A stretch of DNA of 64,000 bases from Runella sp. SP2 (GTDB lineage Bacteria > Bacteroidota > Bacteroidia > Cytophagales > Spirosomataceae). A model generated the notes under the pieces. The model searched no databases. It was not told the DNA's origin and saw nothing but the letters and a program-made list of their open reading frames with translations. A program made the position numbers and the translations under genes. Location: assembly GCF_003711225.1 (NCBI RefSeq), contig NZ_CP031030.1, forward strand, positions 2,108,001 through 2,172,000. Reading direction: 5' to 3'. Shown piece after piece: positions 8,958-16,106 of the stretch (positions are counted from its first letter, which is position 1; each line of letters starts with the position of its first letter).

Positions 8958-9519
8958 TTACTACGCTTTTGGATTAGCCATTAATGCCGTAGATAGAACT
9001 GTAAATAAATTTAAGTTCTTAGGACATGAGGAACAACCTGAAACAGGCTAGGTAGATTTGATGAAACGAATGTACGACCCACCGACTGGACGCTTCATAT
9101 CCGTTGACCCAAGCCCTTATCTAGCAGGATAAGAAAGCCTAAGTACCTTACCAGTATGGTTATAATAACCCAGTTTGTTATAGTGACTCTAATGGAGATT
9201 GCCCTGCATGTTGGGAATGAATGAAAAAACAATAGAATAATGCAAGTGCACAATATACTCAGGTTGCTAGCTCAGCCCCAAAAGTTGCAGTTCAGAATAC
9301 AGTTACAAATAGTAAAGGTCAAATAGTTTCACCCGTAGATTTTAAAAATCACGGCATAGGTGCAGAATCTGGACATGCTCATATTTTTCCACCTAATCAA
9401 ATCAATATGGGGCACCATATAGTACAGGTACAATTCCACATATACCCAACAATCAAACGCCAGTTGATTGGTTACATTTTCCAACTGGTGTAACACCCTC
9501 TAAACCATTAGGCAATTAA
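8950..9519 (+). pseudogene. Decayed orphan Rhs C-terminal module 1 (Rhs core remnant + toxin tail)
   Basis: The frame starting at NDYYAFGLAINAVDR matches the Rhs core remnant of module 3 (NDYYAFGLAIDAVDR). It is interrupted by a TAG after EEQPETG, a TAA after SPYLAG, a +1 shift near 9148 (restoring YQYGYNNPVCYSDSNGDC), a TGA after ACWE and a TAG after MKKQ. A toxin tail then reads KGQIVSPVDFKNHGIGAESG and HAHIFPPNQINMG. After a further shift near 9409 it ends in WLHFPTGVTPSKPLGN, one base before the next ATG. The toxin family is not recognised. No N-terminal Rhs region, promoter or intact start is visible, so the toxin part is dead. Confidence 0.8.
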
Positions 9520-9520
9520 A

Positions 9521-9922
9521 ATGGACAAAACAGTATTATTTAAAAAAAAATATGGCTCTTTTTGTGATGTAGTCATAGAAAGGTTAAATTATAAACTCGA
9601 ATACATTGAAAATTTTATGGAATTAGAAGTAATTGCAAGAAATATTGAGTATTCTAATTTTAACGTATATGAAAATATTTTAATCAAATTTAATAAAATA
9701 AAGAAATTTAAGTTTTACGAATCTATGGGGGCTACTAATCACATTACTGTGTTAGACTGTAATATTTTAAAAATAAGCGGTTTATACGTTTTTGATTTTA
9801 TTCCTTGGGGTGAGAATTTGACGGATTTAGATGAGATAAGGAAATCGAATTTTTATATAATTTGTGAAGATTTTGAATTTACAAGTTCCCCTGTTGTTCG
9901 AGGTGTTCCGAGTAAAGATTAG
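9521..9922 (+). CDS. Candidate immunity protein of module 1
   Basis: An intact 133-residue AT-rich reading frame whose ATG lies one base after the stop of the restored toxin tail, the usual spacing of toxin-immunity pairs. It has no signal peptide, is rich in Lys, Ile, Asn and aromatic residues, and is predicted as a small alpha/beta cytoplasmic protein (motifs GATNHITVLDCNILKISG and FDFIPWGENLTDLDEIRK). I know no family for it. Its role is inferred only from position. It remains open although its toxin gene is broken, consistent with retained protection against relatives. Confidence 0.55.
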   Translation: MDKTVLFKKKYGSFCDVVIERLNYKLEYIENFMELEVIARNIEYSNFNVYENILIKFNKIKKFKFYESMGATNHITVLDCNILKISGLYVFDFIPWGENLTDLDEIRKSNFYIICEDFEFTSSPVVRGVPSKD

Positions 9923-9983
9923 CGTAGAAGTATATTTATAACTTCCCCATTTCGTCGAAGTATTCTGAGGTACAAAAGTTTAA

Positions 9984-10079
9984 ACCGTTGTGCGTTGTCT
10001 TCAAGACTACGCACCAAACATAAACAAAGTGCCTGTGACACGGTAAGTGTCTAAAAAGTACCTCAAAGCGAGGCAAAAG
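9984..10079 (+). repeat. Inter-module repeat, copy 1
   Basis: First of three copies of a roughly 95-110-bp sequence beginning CCGTTGTGCGTTGTCTTC and containing CATAAACAAAGTGCCTGTG and GGTAAGTGTCTAAAAAGTA. It contains a near-perfect hairpin: GTGCGTTGTCTT and AAGACTACGCAC around a single C, with one mismatch. Other copies lie at 11850-11952 and 13593-13702, each directly after an Rhs toxin-immunity module. Confidence 0.8.
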
Positions 10080-10676
10080 TTCTTTGAAATAAGCCGCCAA
10101 TGCCCCCATGAGTATTTGAATGGTACGTTGCAGCGGATAGGGTTGGAAGAAGGGCAGTTGATACGCAACAGTAATGCCACGTACACGGTACATTATTACC
10201 TCAAAGACCAGCGAAACGTCGCACCGTTGGGCATCGTGCGGCAAGTAATCAACGAAACGGGCGCAGTACTGCAAAAGACAGAGTATTATGCTTTTGGGAT
10301 GCCTGTGGTGAAAAGTGGAGCGGCTAATAATAAGTATCTTTACAATGGCAAGGAGTTGCAGCCTAATACGGGTTGGTTGGATTATGGTGCAAGGCAGTAT
10401 GATGGAGCAGTGGGAAGGTTTTTTACAATTGACCCATTGGCAGAGAAATACACGGCTTGGTCGCCATACAATTACACTTTCAACAACCCATTACGCTATA
10501 TAGATCCTGATGGAAGAATGGGTATAACACCTGGGGATTTTACGACCAAAAAGGTAATAAAGTTGGTACAGACGGTATTGATGATGGTAAAAAGTATGTC
10601 GTTGTCGACAATAAAGAAGCAAAGCAAGTTTCGAGAACTACAAAAGACGGCGGCACTACCCAAGTTGGTACTTTAA
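10047..10676 (+). CDS. Rhs repeat-associated core fragment of module 2 (5' half of a frameshifted gene)
   Basis: Encodes the conserved Rhs core end: EYLNGTLQRIGLEEG, TEYYAFGMPV, YLYNGKELQPNTGWLDYGARQYD, GRFFTIDPLAEKY and YNYTFNNPLRYIDPDG. The first 20 codons come from the preceding repeat, starting with a GTG, so the 5' end is not native. The usual YLKDHLGNVRQV is altered to YLKDQRNVAPLGIVRQV. After PDGRMGITPGDF the frame is lost: one T is missing in the TTTT run at 10538-10541. With five T the protein would continue YDQKGNKVGTDGIDDGKKYV, in the same frame as the JAB domain at 10727-11182. The residues after GDF in this frame are therefore spurious. Confidence 0.7.
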   Translation: MSKKYLKARQKFFEISRQCPHEYLNGTLQRIGLEEGQLIRNSNATYTVHYYLKDQRNVAPLGIVRQVINETGAVLQKTEYYAFGMPVVKSGAANNKYLYNGKELQPNTGWLDYGARQYDGAVGRFFTIDPLAEKYTAWSPYNYTFNNPLRYIDPDGRMGITPGDFTTKKVIKLVQTVLMMVKSMSLSTIKKQSKFRELQKTAALPKLVL

Positions 10677-10726
10677 CATCTGCCGTATTACTACCAAGTT
10701 CTGCAGCTCTACAGGAAGCATCCAAC

Positions 10727-11182
10727 GTGATTGACCGTACAGAAGCTAATGGAGGTTTTAGAGAGGAAAATTCTATTGTTATGAAAAGCGGTCAAGTAAT
10801 ACAAGGCGGTACAGGACCAATGCCAACAATAATTAATGGAGAACAAGTAGCAACTGCCACTTTACCTAATTTGCCAGCAGGTAGTACAAATGCTAATGTA
10901 GAAGCAACGATACATTCACATCCTACGCAAGTGCAAATTGAAAATAATATAGCTTATCCACAATCTGCAACTCTGCCATCGCCAACAGATAGGAACACTT
11001 TTAAAAATTATGGTACTAATATTATTGTAGGTCGTTTAGGTCAATCAACTGTAAGTCAGAATCCAAATGGCAGCTATGCGGTGTCTCATCAACCACTTGG
11101 AGCAGTCATTTACAATAGTAATACCCAACCACAAATTCAACTGACACAAAAGGTAATCCAAAAAATTATAAAAATGAACTAA
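10727..11182 (+). CDS. JAB/JAMM metallopeptidase-like toxin domain of module 2 (3' half of frameshifted Rhs gene)
   Basis: Reading frame shown from its first start codon (GTG). The same frame is open upstream to 10541, where it would join the Rhs core if the T-tract had one more T. Features fit a JAMM-type zinc peptidase as found in polymorphic toxins: FREEN near residue 13, HSHP at 63-66, and SPTD at 85-88 (longer spacing than the canonical JAMM motif), followed by FKNYGTNIIVGRL. Such domains could act as proteases or deubiquitinase-like effectors; the substrate is unknown. It is followed after one base by an exported protein, probably its immunity partner. The family call is by motif only. 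Confidence 0.65.
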   Translation: MIDRTEANGGFREENSIVMKSGQVIQGGTGPMPTIINGEQVATATLPNLPAGSTNANVEATIHSHPTQVQIENNIAYPQSATLPSPTDRNTFKNYGTNIIVGRLGQSTVSQNPNGSYAVSHQPLGAVIYNSNTQPQIQLTQKVIQKIIKMN

Positions 11183-11183
11183 G

Positions 11184-11657
11184 ATGAAAACATTGGGTAC
11201 TATACTCGTTTTATGCTTTTTTGTTTCCAAAGTCAGTATTGGGCAAGGCATGGGAAGAAAATTAAATTTGATTGTTGTTATAGACCAAAGAGTAATTATT
11301 GGAGGATTAACAAATATTCAATTACGTTCAGGCAGCGATACTTTTTCTGTAAATTACGAACCTGGTAATTTAACAATTGCAGATACAAGCAAGTTTTTTT
11401 CTAAAACTGATTCATTGCCTGCAATCTTGTCGTTTTATTATGATGAGCATAACAGAACTGATTTAGCCTATAATAACCATTATGAAATACCATTAGAACG
11501 GGTGTGGTTGAAACGGTCATTTATAGTTTTAAGAATCTACAATACAGATAGGAAACCATACAAGAGAATTTACAATTCTCTAAAAGGGTTAAGCTATACA
11601 TTTGAATTGGATTTACCCACAGGGTCAATAAATAGAGTAAGAAAAAAGCCCCAGTGA
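11184..11657 (+). CDS. Exported candidate immunity protein of module 2
   Basis: A 157-residue protein with a clear signal peptide (MKTLGTILVLCFFVSKVSIGQ) and a beta-rich remainder ending in Lys/Arg. Its ATG follows the JAB-domain stop by one base, so the two genes are co-transcribed, and a terminator overlaps its end. Position suggests immunity; export suggests protection in the periplasm or at the surface. I recognise no family. An alternative is an accessory or effector-binding protein rather than immunity. Confidence 0.55.
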   Translation: MKTLGTILVLCFFVSKVSIGQGMGRKLNLIVVIDQRVIIGGLTNIQLRSGSDTFSVNYEPGNLTIADTSKFFSKTDSLPAILSFYYDEHNRTDLAYNNHYEIPLERVWLKRSFIVLRIYNTDRKPYKRIYNSLKGLSYTFELDLPTGSINRVRKKPQ

Positions 11658-11668
11658 CGGGGCTTTTT
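11642..11668 (+). terminator. Rho-independent terminator after module 2
   Basis: AAAAAGCCCC and GGGGCTTTTT form the stem around a short AGTGAC-type loop, spanning the stop codon of the module 2 immunity gene and ending in a T tract. Confidence 0.88.
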
Positions 11669-11849
11669 ATACTTGAATCAATTGATTAATAGTATCAGCT
11701 ACTTGTTTGAATTTATCTTGGGAGAGTCTACTCAAAGAATGGGAAATATTTTTTTATCAGCAGTAAAAAATCGGTTGGGCCTGATATTAGAGGCCACTGA
11801 AAGAGAATTAGCCGAAGGTTCGTCGTATCTGAAAAATAAAAGGTAAAAT
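11669..11849 (-). other. Gene-free spacer with a possible minus-strand gene remnant
   Basis: No intact gene. On the minus strand the end of a frame reads HSLSRLSQDKFKQVADTINQ and stops near 11670, with in-frame stops just upstream, so it may be the 3' stub of a lost gene. The family is not recognised. The sequence then runs into repeat copy 2 through CTGAAAAATAAAAGG. Confidence 0.3.
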
Positions 11850-11952
11850 CGTTGTTCGTTGTCTTCAAGACTACGTACTAAACATAAACAAAGTGCCTGT
11901 GACACGGTAAGTGTCTAAAAAGTCCCTCAAAGCGAGGCAAAAGCTATAATTA
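11850..11952 (+). repeat. Inter-module repeat, copy 2
   Basis: Second copy of the repeat, with GTTGTCTTCAAGACTACG, then ACATAAACAAAGTGCCTGTG, ACACGGTAAGTGTCTAAAAA and CCCTCAAAGCGAGGCAAAAG, nearly identical to 9984-10079. The outer part of the hairpin is partly decayed (GTTCGT against ACGTAC). It ends directly before the Rhs core remnant of module 3. Confidence 0.8.
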
Positions 11953-12015
11953 TATACACAGGCGAGGGCCAGTATATCATTTCAAAGTGCTACCGTAGGG
12001 GAGTACCAGTACTAT

Positions 12016-12963
12016 TTGACTGACCACTTAGGCAATACCCGGGTGGTAGTGAGTGGGCAAGGAGAAGTACTGCAACGAAATGATTATTACGCTTTTGGAT
12101 TAGCTATTGACGCCGTAGATAGAGGAGAAAATAAGTATCTATTTTTAAATAGAGAATTGCAACCTGAAACGGGCTCTTATGACCTCATCCATCGCCAATA
12201 CGATCCTGCCAAAGCGCGGTTTGATGCGGTAGATCCTAAACCTGACGACGGCGACCAAGAAAGCCTAAGTACTTATCAATATGGATTAAATAATCCTATT
12301 CTTAGAAGCGACCCGAATGGAGATTGTACTAAATGCTGGGAAGCTATTAAAAGTTGGTTGACTGCTCCAATATCGCCTGAAGCCCAAAAGATAGGTCAAG
12401 CTTATATGATATCCAGTACAGGCTTAGATAGTAAGCCCAAAAATAGATGGCAATTGATAGCCGCTGTAATGGGTCATGCTGGGCAGCATTTTGGAGGTTC
12501 TACACCAGGAAATTTGAAAATAAGGATTCCAAAAAATAATACCCCAAAAATAAACATCAGTAGTAAATCAATTCCTAAAAAAGGAGATTTTATATTTAGG
12601 GGAGATGAAAGAGGGCCTGACCTTATTTTTAATGAAGGTTTCAAGTCTAAAGGGGATAATACAAATTTAGAGCAACATGTTAAATATAACCCTGATGATG
12701 ATGCTTATATAAGTACTACTAAATATCCCAAAATTTCAGCATCAGGGGATTATGGTGAATATGTATATACCATAAAAGACCCTAAGACTGGAAAAGATGT
12801 TAATCAAGAATTGGGGCAGGGACGCTTCTCATATGAGCATGAAATCGCGATTCCTTATTTAATACCCTCCCAAAATATTAAGGGAGTTCGTAAAGTAGGT
12901 AACGCAGGAAAATTCACAGGGCCATTCATTAAAAATCCTAATTATCAACTAAATAGTCAATGA
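12016..12963 (+). CDS. Orphan Rhs C-terminal protein of module 3 with ADP-ribosyltransferase-like toxin
   Basis: Residues 1-110 are the end of an Rhs core (LTDHLGNTRVVVSGQGEVLQ, NDYYAFGLA, STYQYGLNNPILRSDPNGD). After a linker, residues 188-300 resemble an R-S-E class ADP-ribosyltransferase of the pierisin/scabin/enterotoxin-A type: FRGDERGPDLIFNEGF (Arg195), ISTTKYP (Ser233) and EHEIAIPYL with Glu274-x-Glu276. Such toxins transfer ADP-ribose from NAD to protein or DNA. The frame is open about 20 codons upstream (YTQARASISFQSATVGEYQY) without an ATG; the stated start is a TTG. The N-terminal secretion part of Rhs is absent. The stop overlaps the next gene by 4 bases. Confidence 0.75.
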   Translation: MTDHLGNTRVVVSGQGEVLQRNDYYAFGLAIDAVDRGENKYLFLNRELQPETGSYDLIHRQYDPAKARFDAVDPKPDDGDQESLSTYQYGLNNPILRSDPNGDCTKCWEAIKSWLTAPISPEAQKIGQAYMISSTGLDSKPKNRWQLIAAVMGHAGQHFGGSTPGNLKIRIPKNNTPKINISSKSIPKKGDFIFRGDERGPDLIFNEGFKSKGDNTNLEQHVKYNPDDDAYISTTKYPKISASGDYGEYVYTIKDPKTGKDVNQELGQGRFSYEHEIAIPYLIPSQNIKGVRKVGNAGKFTGPFIKNPNYQLNSQ

Positions 12964-13382
12964 AAAATACGATAAAAGAAATTAATCGAGAGGTCACGAT
13001 TAGAGATGAATTTGGAATTTACCAAAAAGGAAATTTGTCAGGAAAAGTTTATTCAAATGATAAAGTAACGATAAACTTAAAAGTAATGGATAAAAGCTTT
13101 TTCTCGCTTGAAAGGAGTAACTTTTTTGATTGTTTAATAGATATCAGAAATAGCTTAGCTGCATTAAATTGGATAATTCTTTGTAACGGAGCACGCAAAG
13201 ATGTTTATCCTTCTGGCATGGGAAGGCAGATGAACAAAGGCTTAATGGCTTATCAACTTACATTTGGCCAAGCCGTGGCAGCTTCAGACTTGGTTGATAT
13301 TTTTCAGGAATGTCCGGAAGAGAACATAGCATCTCCTGAGTTACAAAAAGTATATTTTGAAGAGTGGTTTGAAAGTTTTTAA
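12960..13382 (+). CDS. Candidate immunity protein of module 3
   Basis: A 140-residue cytoplasmic-type protein overlapping the toxin stop by ATGA, a typical translationally coupled toxin-immunity arrangement. Motifs include FDCLIDIRNSLAALNWIILC and GARKDVYPSGMGRQMNKGLM; it has no signal peptide and no membrane helix. An ADP-ribosyltransferase acting in the cytoplasm would need such an intracellular antidote. I do not recognise the family with certainty, so the role rests on position. Confidence 0.6.
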   Translation: MKNTIKEINREVTIRDEFGIYQKGNLSGKVYSNDKVTINLKVMDKSFFSLERSNFFDCLIDIRNSLAALNWIILCNGARKDVYPSGMGRQMNKGLMAYQLTFGQAVAASDLVDIFQECPEENIASPELQKVYFEEWFESF

Positions 13383-14025
13383 AATGAGATAATGGCAAAA
13401 AAAGCACCCCCTAGTTCGTCCTAATGTTCTGAAAAATAAAAGCTAAAAACGCTGTGGGTAGCGAGCATAAAACAGGGTTTTACACATTAAAAGAATAATC
13501 TTGCTCGTTTACTACAGTAACAAGAAGTACAATCCGAGAACATATGGAGCCTTAGACACCCAGTTCACCCTAGTGTTCTAAAAAGACACATAAGACCGTT
13601 GTGCGCTGTCTTCAAGGCTACGTACTAAACATAAACAGAGAGTCAGTAACACAGTGAGTGCCTAAAAAGTACCTCAAAGTGAGTCAAAAACCATAATTAT
13701 ACAAACTCAAGAATAGCCTTGCTCGCTCAATCGCACTGTAGAGCAGCATAAAAACAAGCGTACAACACAAACCATAAACGCTATTATCTAAGCGTTTCCT
13801 GTTTTTACTATTGGTTAACAATGTGAAATACAAATAGACAACATTCTATTTTATGCTCCCGAATGTTCTTTAGGGGATATTGTTAGTATCGAAATGAGAA
13901 AAGATAAACTTTTTGTAAAGGGTCTGAAGAATCAGGTAATCGTACGCTTGGGGAGGTTTGTTGCATAGCTTCTTGAACAGATGATTAAATTCTGTCCTAA
14001 GGTATGCAACAAAGCCTTGCTTCAC
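13383..14025. repeat. Gene-free repeat-rich spacer containing inter-module repeat copy 3
   Basis: No supported gene. Copy 3 of the inter-module repeat lies at 13593-13702 (GACCGTTGTGCGCTGTCTTC through TAAAAAGTACCTCAAAGTGA). The preceding phrase CCTARTGTTCTRAAAA occurs twice (about 13421 and 13570), and AAGAATARYCTTGCTCG occurs twice (about 13490 and 13709), so the spacer is built from at least two degenerate units of roughly 150-220 bp. It looks like the graveyard of further lost modules. Confidence 0.6.
13957..14013. terminator. Imperfect inverted repeat downstream of rpe
   Basis: TTTGTTGCATA (13957-13967) pairs with TATGCAACAAA (14003-14013), with an inner ACAG/CTGT pairing. It lies just after the rpe stop in the transcription direction, so it may be the rpe terminator, but it lacks a strong T tract. 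Confidence 0.4.
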
Positions 14026-14682
14026 CTACCAAACCTTCTTAAGCTGAGCAATCGTCTCAACGGGATCTTGGGCGTTGAACACGAAGCTGCCAGCTACCAA
14101 GGCCCGAGCACCTGCATGGTAGAGGAGGGGGGCGTTTTCTTGGTTCACTCCACCGTCGATTTCAATAACCGCCAGACTTCCTTGCTTCTCAATCAGGGCA
14201 GCGGCTTGGCGAACGCGTTCGTACGTGCGCTCGATAAACTTTTGTCCACCAAAACCTGGATTGACGGACATAATCAGTACCAAATCCAAATCGGCAATGA
14301 CGTCTTCGAGAACGCTCACGGGTGTGTGAGGATTAAGGGCAACCCCTGCTTTGGCTCCTAAGTCCTTGATTTGTTCAATAGTACGGTGAAGATGCGGGCA
14401 AGCTTCGTAATGAACCGTCAACACCTCGGCTCCTGCGTCACGAAAGGCGGCAAGGTAGCGCTCAGGTTGTACAATCATCAAATGGACGTCCAATGGTTTT
14501 TTTGCGTGTTTCTTAATGGCAGCCGTGACGGGAAGCCCAAATGAAATATTGGGCACAAACACGCCGTCCATGATGTCAACGTGAATCCAATCGGCTTCGC
14601 TTGCATTTAGCATTTCAACATCGCGTTGGAGATTAGCAAAGTCGGCGGCCAAAACCGAAGGAGCAATAAGGGGAGAAGTCAT
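14026..14682 (-). CDS. rpe: Ribulose-phosphate 3-epimerase
   Basis: Interconverts D-ribulose 5-phosphate and D-xylulose 5-phosphate in the pentose phosphate pathway. The 218 residues form a TIM barrel with family motifs APSVLAADFANL, WIHVDIMDGVFVPNISFG, DVHLMIVQPERY, LIMSVNPGFGGQKFI and EIDGGVNQENAP. Metal-binding His and Asp residues are present in VDIMDG and DVHLM. Length and start are standard. It is transcribed alone, opposite in direction to the Rhs region. Confidence 0.97.
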   Translation of the reverse strand: MTSPLIAPSVLAADFANLQRDVEMLNASEADWIHVDIMDGVFVPNISFGLPVTAAIKKHAKKPLDVHLMIVQPERYLAAFRDAGAEVLTVHYEACPHLHRTIEQIKDLGAKAGVALNPHTPVSVLEDVIADLDLVLIMSVNPGFGGQKFIERTYERVRQAAALIEKQGSLAVIEIDGGVNQENAPLLYHAGARALVAGSFVFNAQDPVETIAQLKKVW

Positions 14683-14725
14683 GAAAAAAGAAATCTTGAT
14701 TTTGGCCGCAAAGTTCGCCTTTTTT

Positions 14726-15577
14726 TTACGAAATCTGGCTCATTTCCCAGCCCAAAATTGCCTTTTTTCGGGTAATACCCCAGCGATAGCCCCCAATTCC
14801 CCCGACTTTTTGCAAAACCCGATGGCAAGGAATCAGATAAGCAATGCGGTTACTTCCAATGGCAGTTCCTACGGCTCTGTGGGCAGAAGGTTGGCCGATT
14901 CGTTGGGCAATTTGCTCATAACTAGCTAGTTGTCCTTTCGGAATAGATAACAAGGCTTCCCAAACTTTGATTTGAAAATTGGTGCCGCGCAATAAAACTG
15001 TAATGGGGTGCGTCGCATCATGGGAAACATCAAAAATTTGATTGACCGTAGATTGCGTGATTTCGGGCGCGTGAATCCAGGTGGCATTTATCCATTCCTG
15101 CTGGAGCGAATGGGTGAGCGGTTCGGCTTCATCTTCCTCCAAAAATCGCAATTCCATCACCCCCCGAGCCGTAACCGCAATAAAACAAGCCCCAAAAGGC
15201 GTTTCGTGGATACCGAAGTGGATGCTAAGTCCTTCACCCTTGTTTTTAAATTCTGCGGGAGTCATGGCTTCGTAGGTCACAAACAAATCGTGCAGGCGAC
15301 TGGTGCTCGACAAGCCTGCTTCAAGGGTGGTATCAAGTAAGTTGGCCGACTGGGCGAGGCGTTCTTTGGCAAATTCTTTGGTTAAAAAACGCAAAAATCG
15401 CTGTGGACTTGTCCCCGCCCAACGGCTAAAAAGTCGGTTAAAGTGAAACTCCGATAACGCAACGTGGTCGGCAATTTCTGCCAACGACGGCTGTTGTTGA
15501 AAATTAGCTTCAATAAAACGAATTGCTTTTTCAATTCGTTGGTAATCAATGTGTTGTTGTTCGCTGATAGTGTCCAT
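14726..15577 (-). CDS. Ada-like protein: AraC-type DNA-binding domain fused to O6-methylguanine-DNA methyltransferase
   Basis: From the ATG at 15577 (MDTISEQQHIDYQRI) the protein has 283 residues. Residues 10-110 are an AraC helix-turn-helix domain (HIDYQRIEKAIRFIEANF, SLAEIADHVALSEFHFNRLFSRW). The remainder is the Ada C-terminal methyltransferase, with the acceptor-cysteine motif PCHRV preceded by ASYEQIAQRIGQPSAHRAVG. The N-terminal zinc domain of E. coli Ada that repairs phosphotriesters is absent, so methyl sensing through it cannot occur. It directly removes O6-alkyl groups and may regulate its own expression. An upstream in-frame ATG at 15646 adds a less likely leader. Confidence 0.9.
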   Translation of the reverse strand: MDTISEQQHIDYQRIEKAIRFIEANFQQQPSLAEIADHVALSEFHFNRLFSRWAGTSPQRFLRFLTKEFAKERLAQSANLLDTTLEAGLSSTSRLHDLFVTYEAMTPAEFKNKGEGLSIHFGIHETPFGACFIAVTARGVMELRFLEEDEAEPLTHSLQQEWINATWIHAPEITQSTVNQIFDVSHDATHPITVLLRGTNFQIKVWEALLSIPKGQLASYEQIAQRIGQPSAHRAVGTAIGSNRIAYLIPCHRVLQKVGGIGGYRWGITRKKAILGWEMSQIS

Positions 15578-15652
15578 TACTGGGGAGATTTCTTTCAGCA
15601 AAAATAGGCAGAAATCAGCAGTACATTCAATCCGAATCTTGCTCAATTGGCC

Positions 15653-16042
15653 TCATTGGTCGGTTGAGTCACTTAGCTCGTAGCGCACGTAAGGCGCGGA
15701 CGTATCAGCAACCATTTGGCTTTTTTTCTGGAACTTGTTTTTACTTCGGAGGGTAGGTTGTTTGTAATTAGTGGGCTGACTTTTAACGGATTTAACCGAA
15801 AAAGTAATCCCGCCTACCTGTTTTTTACTCATTTGAATTTGTTTCTGTTCTTTGTACGACAAGTGCGGCGAAAAAACAAAAGGTACTTTGTCCACCTTAA
15901 TGGTGGTTTTAGGGTTGTTTTGGGGCGAAGGATAATTATTGCGGTCTTCTTTGTTGTGTTGTGCGTTACTGAGATGGGAGTTTAGAACCCACAACAAACA
16001 CATAACCGCCATGCTTCGACATGGAGTTAAGGTACGCTTCAT
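15653..16042 (-). CDS. Small exported protein of unknown function
   Basis: A 129-residue protein with an N-terminal signal peptide (about residues 1-27, MKRTLTPCRSMAVMCLLWVL to LSNAQ) and a low-complexity, Lys/Gln/Asn-rich mature part without recognisable domains (KTTIKVDKVPFVFSPHLSYK; QKKSQMVADTSAPYVRYEL). It stops just upstream of the Ada-like gene on the same strand and could be read with it. I do not recognise a family. Confidence 0.5.
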   Translation of the reverse strand: MKRTLTPCRSMAVMCLLWVLNSHLSNAQHNKEDRNNYPSPQNNPKTTIKVDKVPFVFSPHLSYKEQKQIQMSKKQVGGITFSVKSVKSQPTNYKQPTLRSKNKFQKKSQMVADTSAPYVRYELSDSTDQ

Positions 16043-16106
16043 GATGGTACTTGTTCTGATTGGAATACACTACTTAAAGTACCAAAGATAAGCGGAATTA
16101 CCTGTT

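Noticed and set aside
8785..9051. An 88-codon plus-strand frame overlapping the end of the hydrolase fusion gene
   Set aside because: Its first half is an out-of-frame shadow of the fusion gene; only the second half is protein-like, and that is the Rhs remnant already described as a pseudogene.
13981..14361. A 126-codon plus-strand frame
   Set aside because: It lies over the rpe gene on the opposite strand and has no motif; it is a shadow frame.
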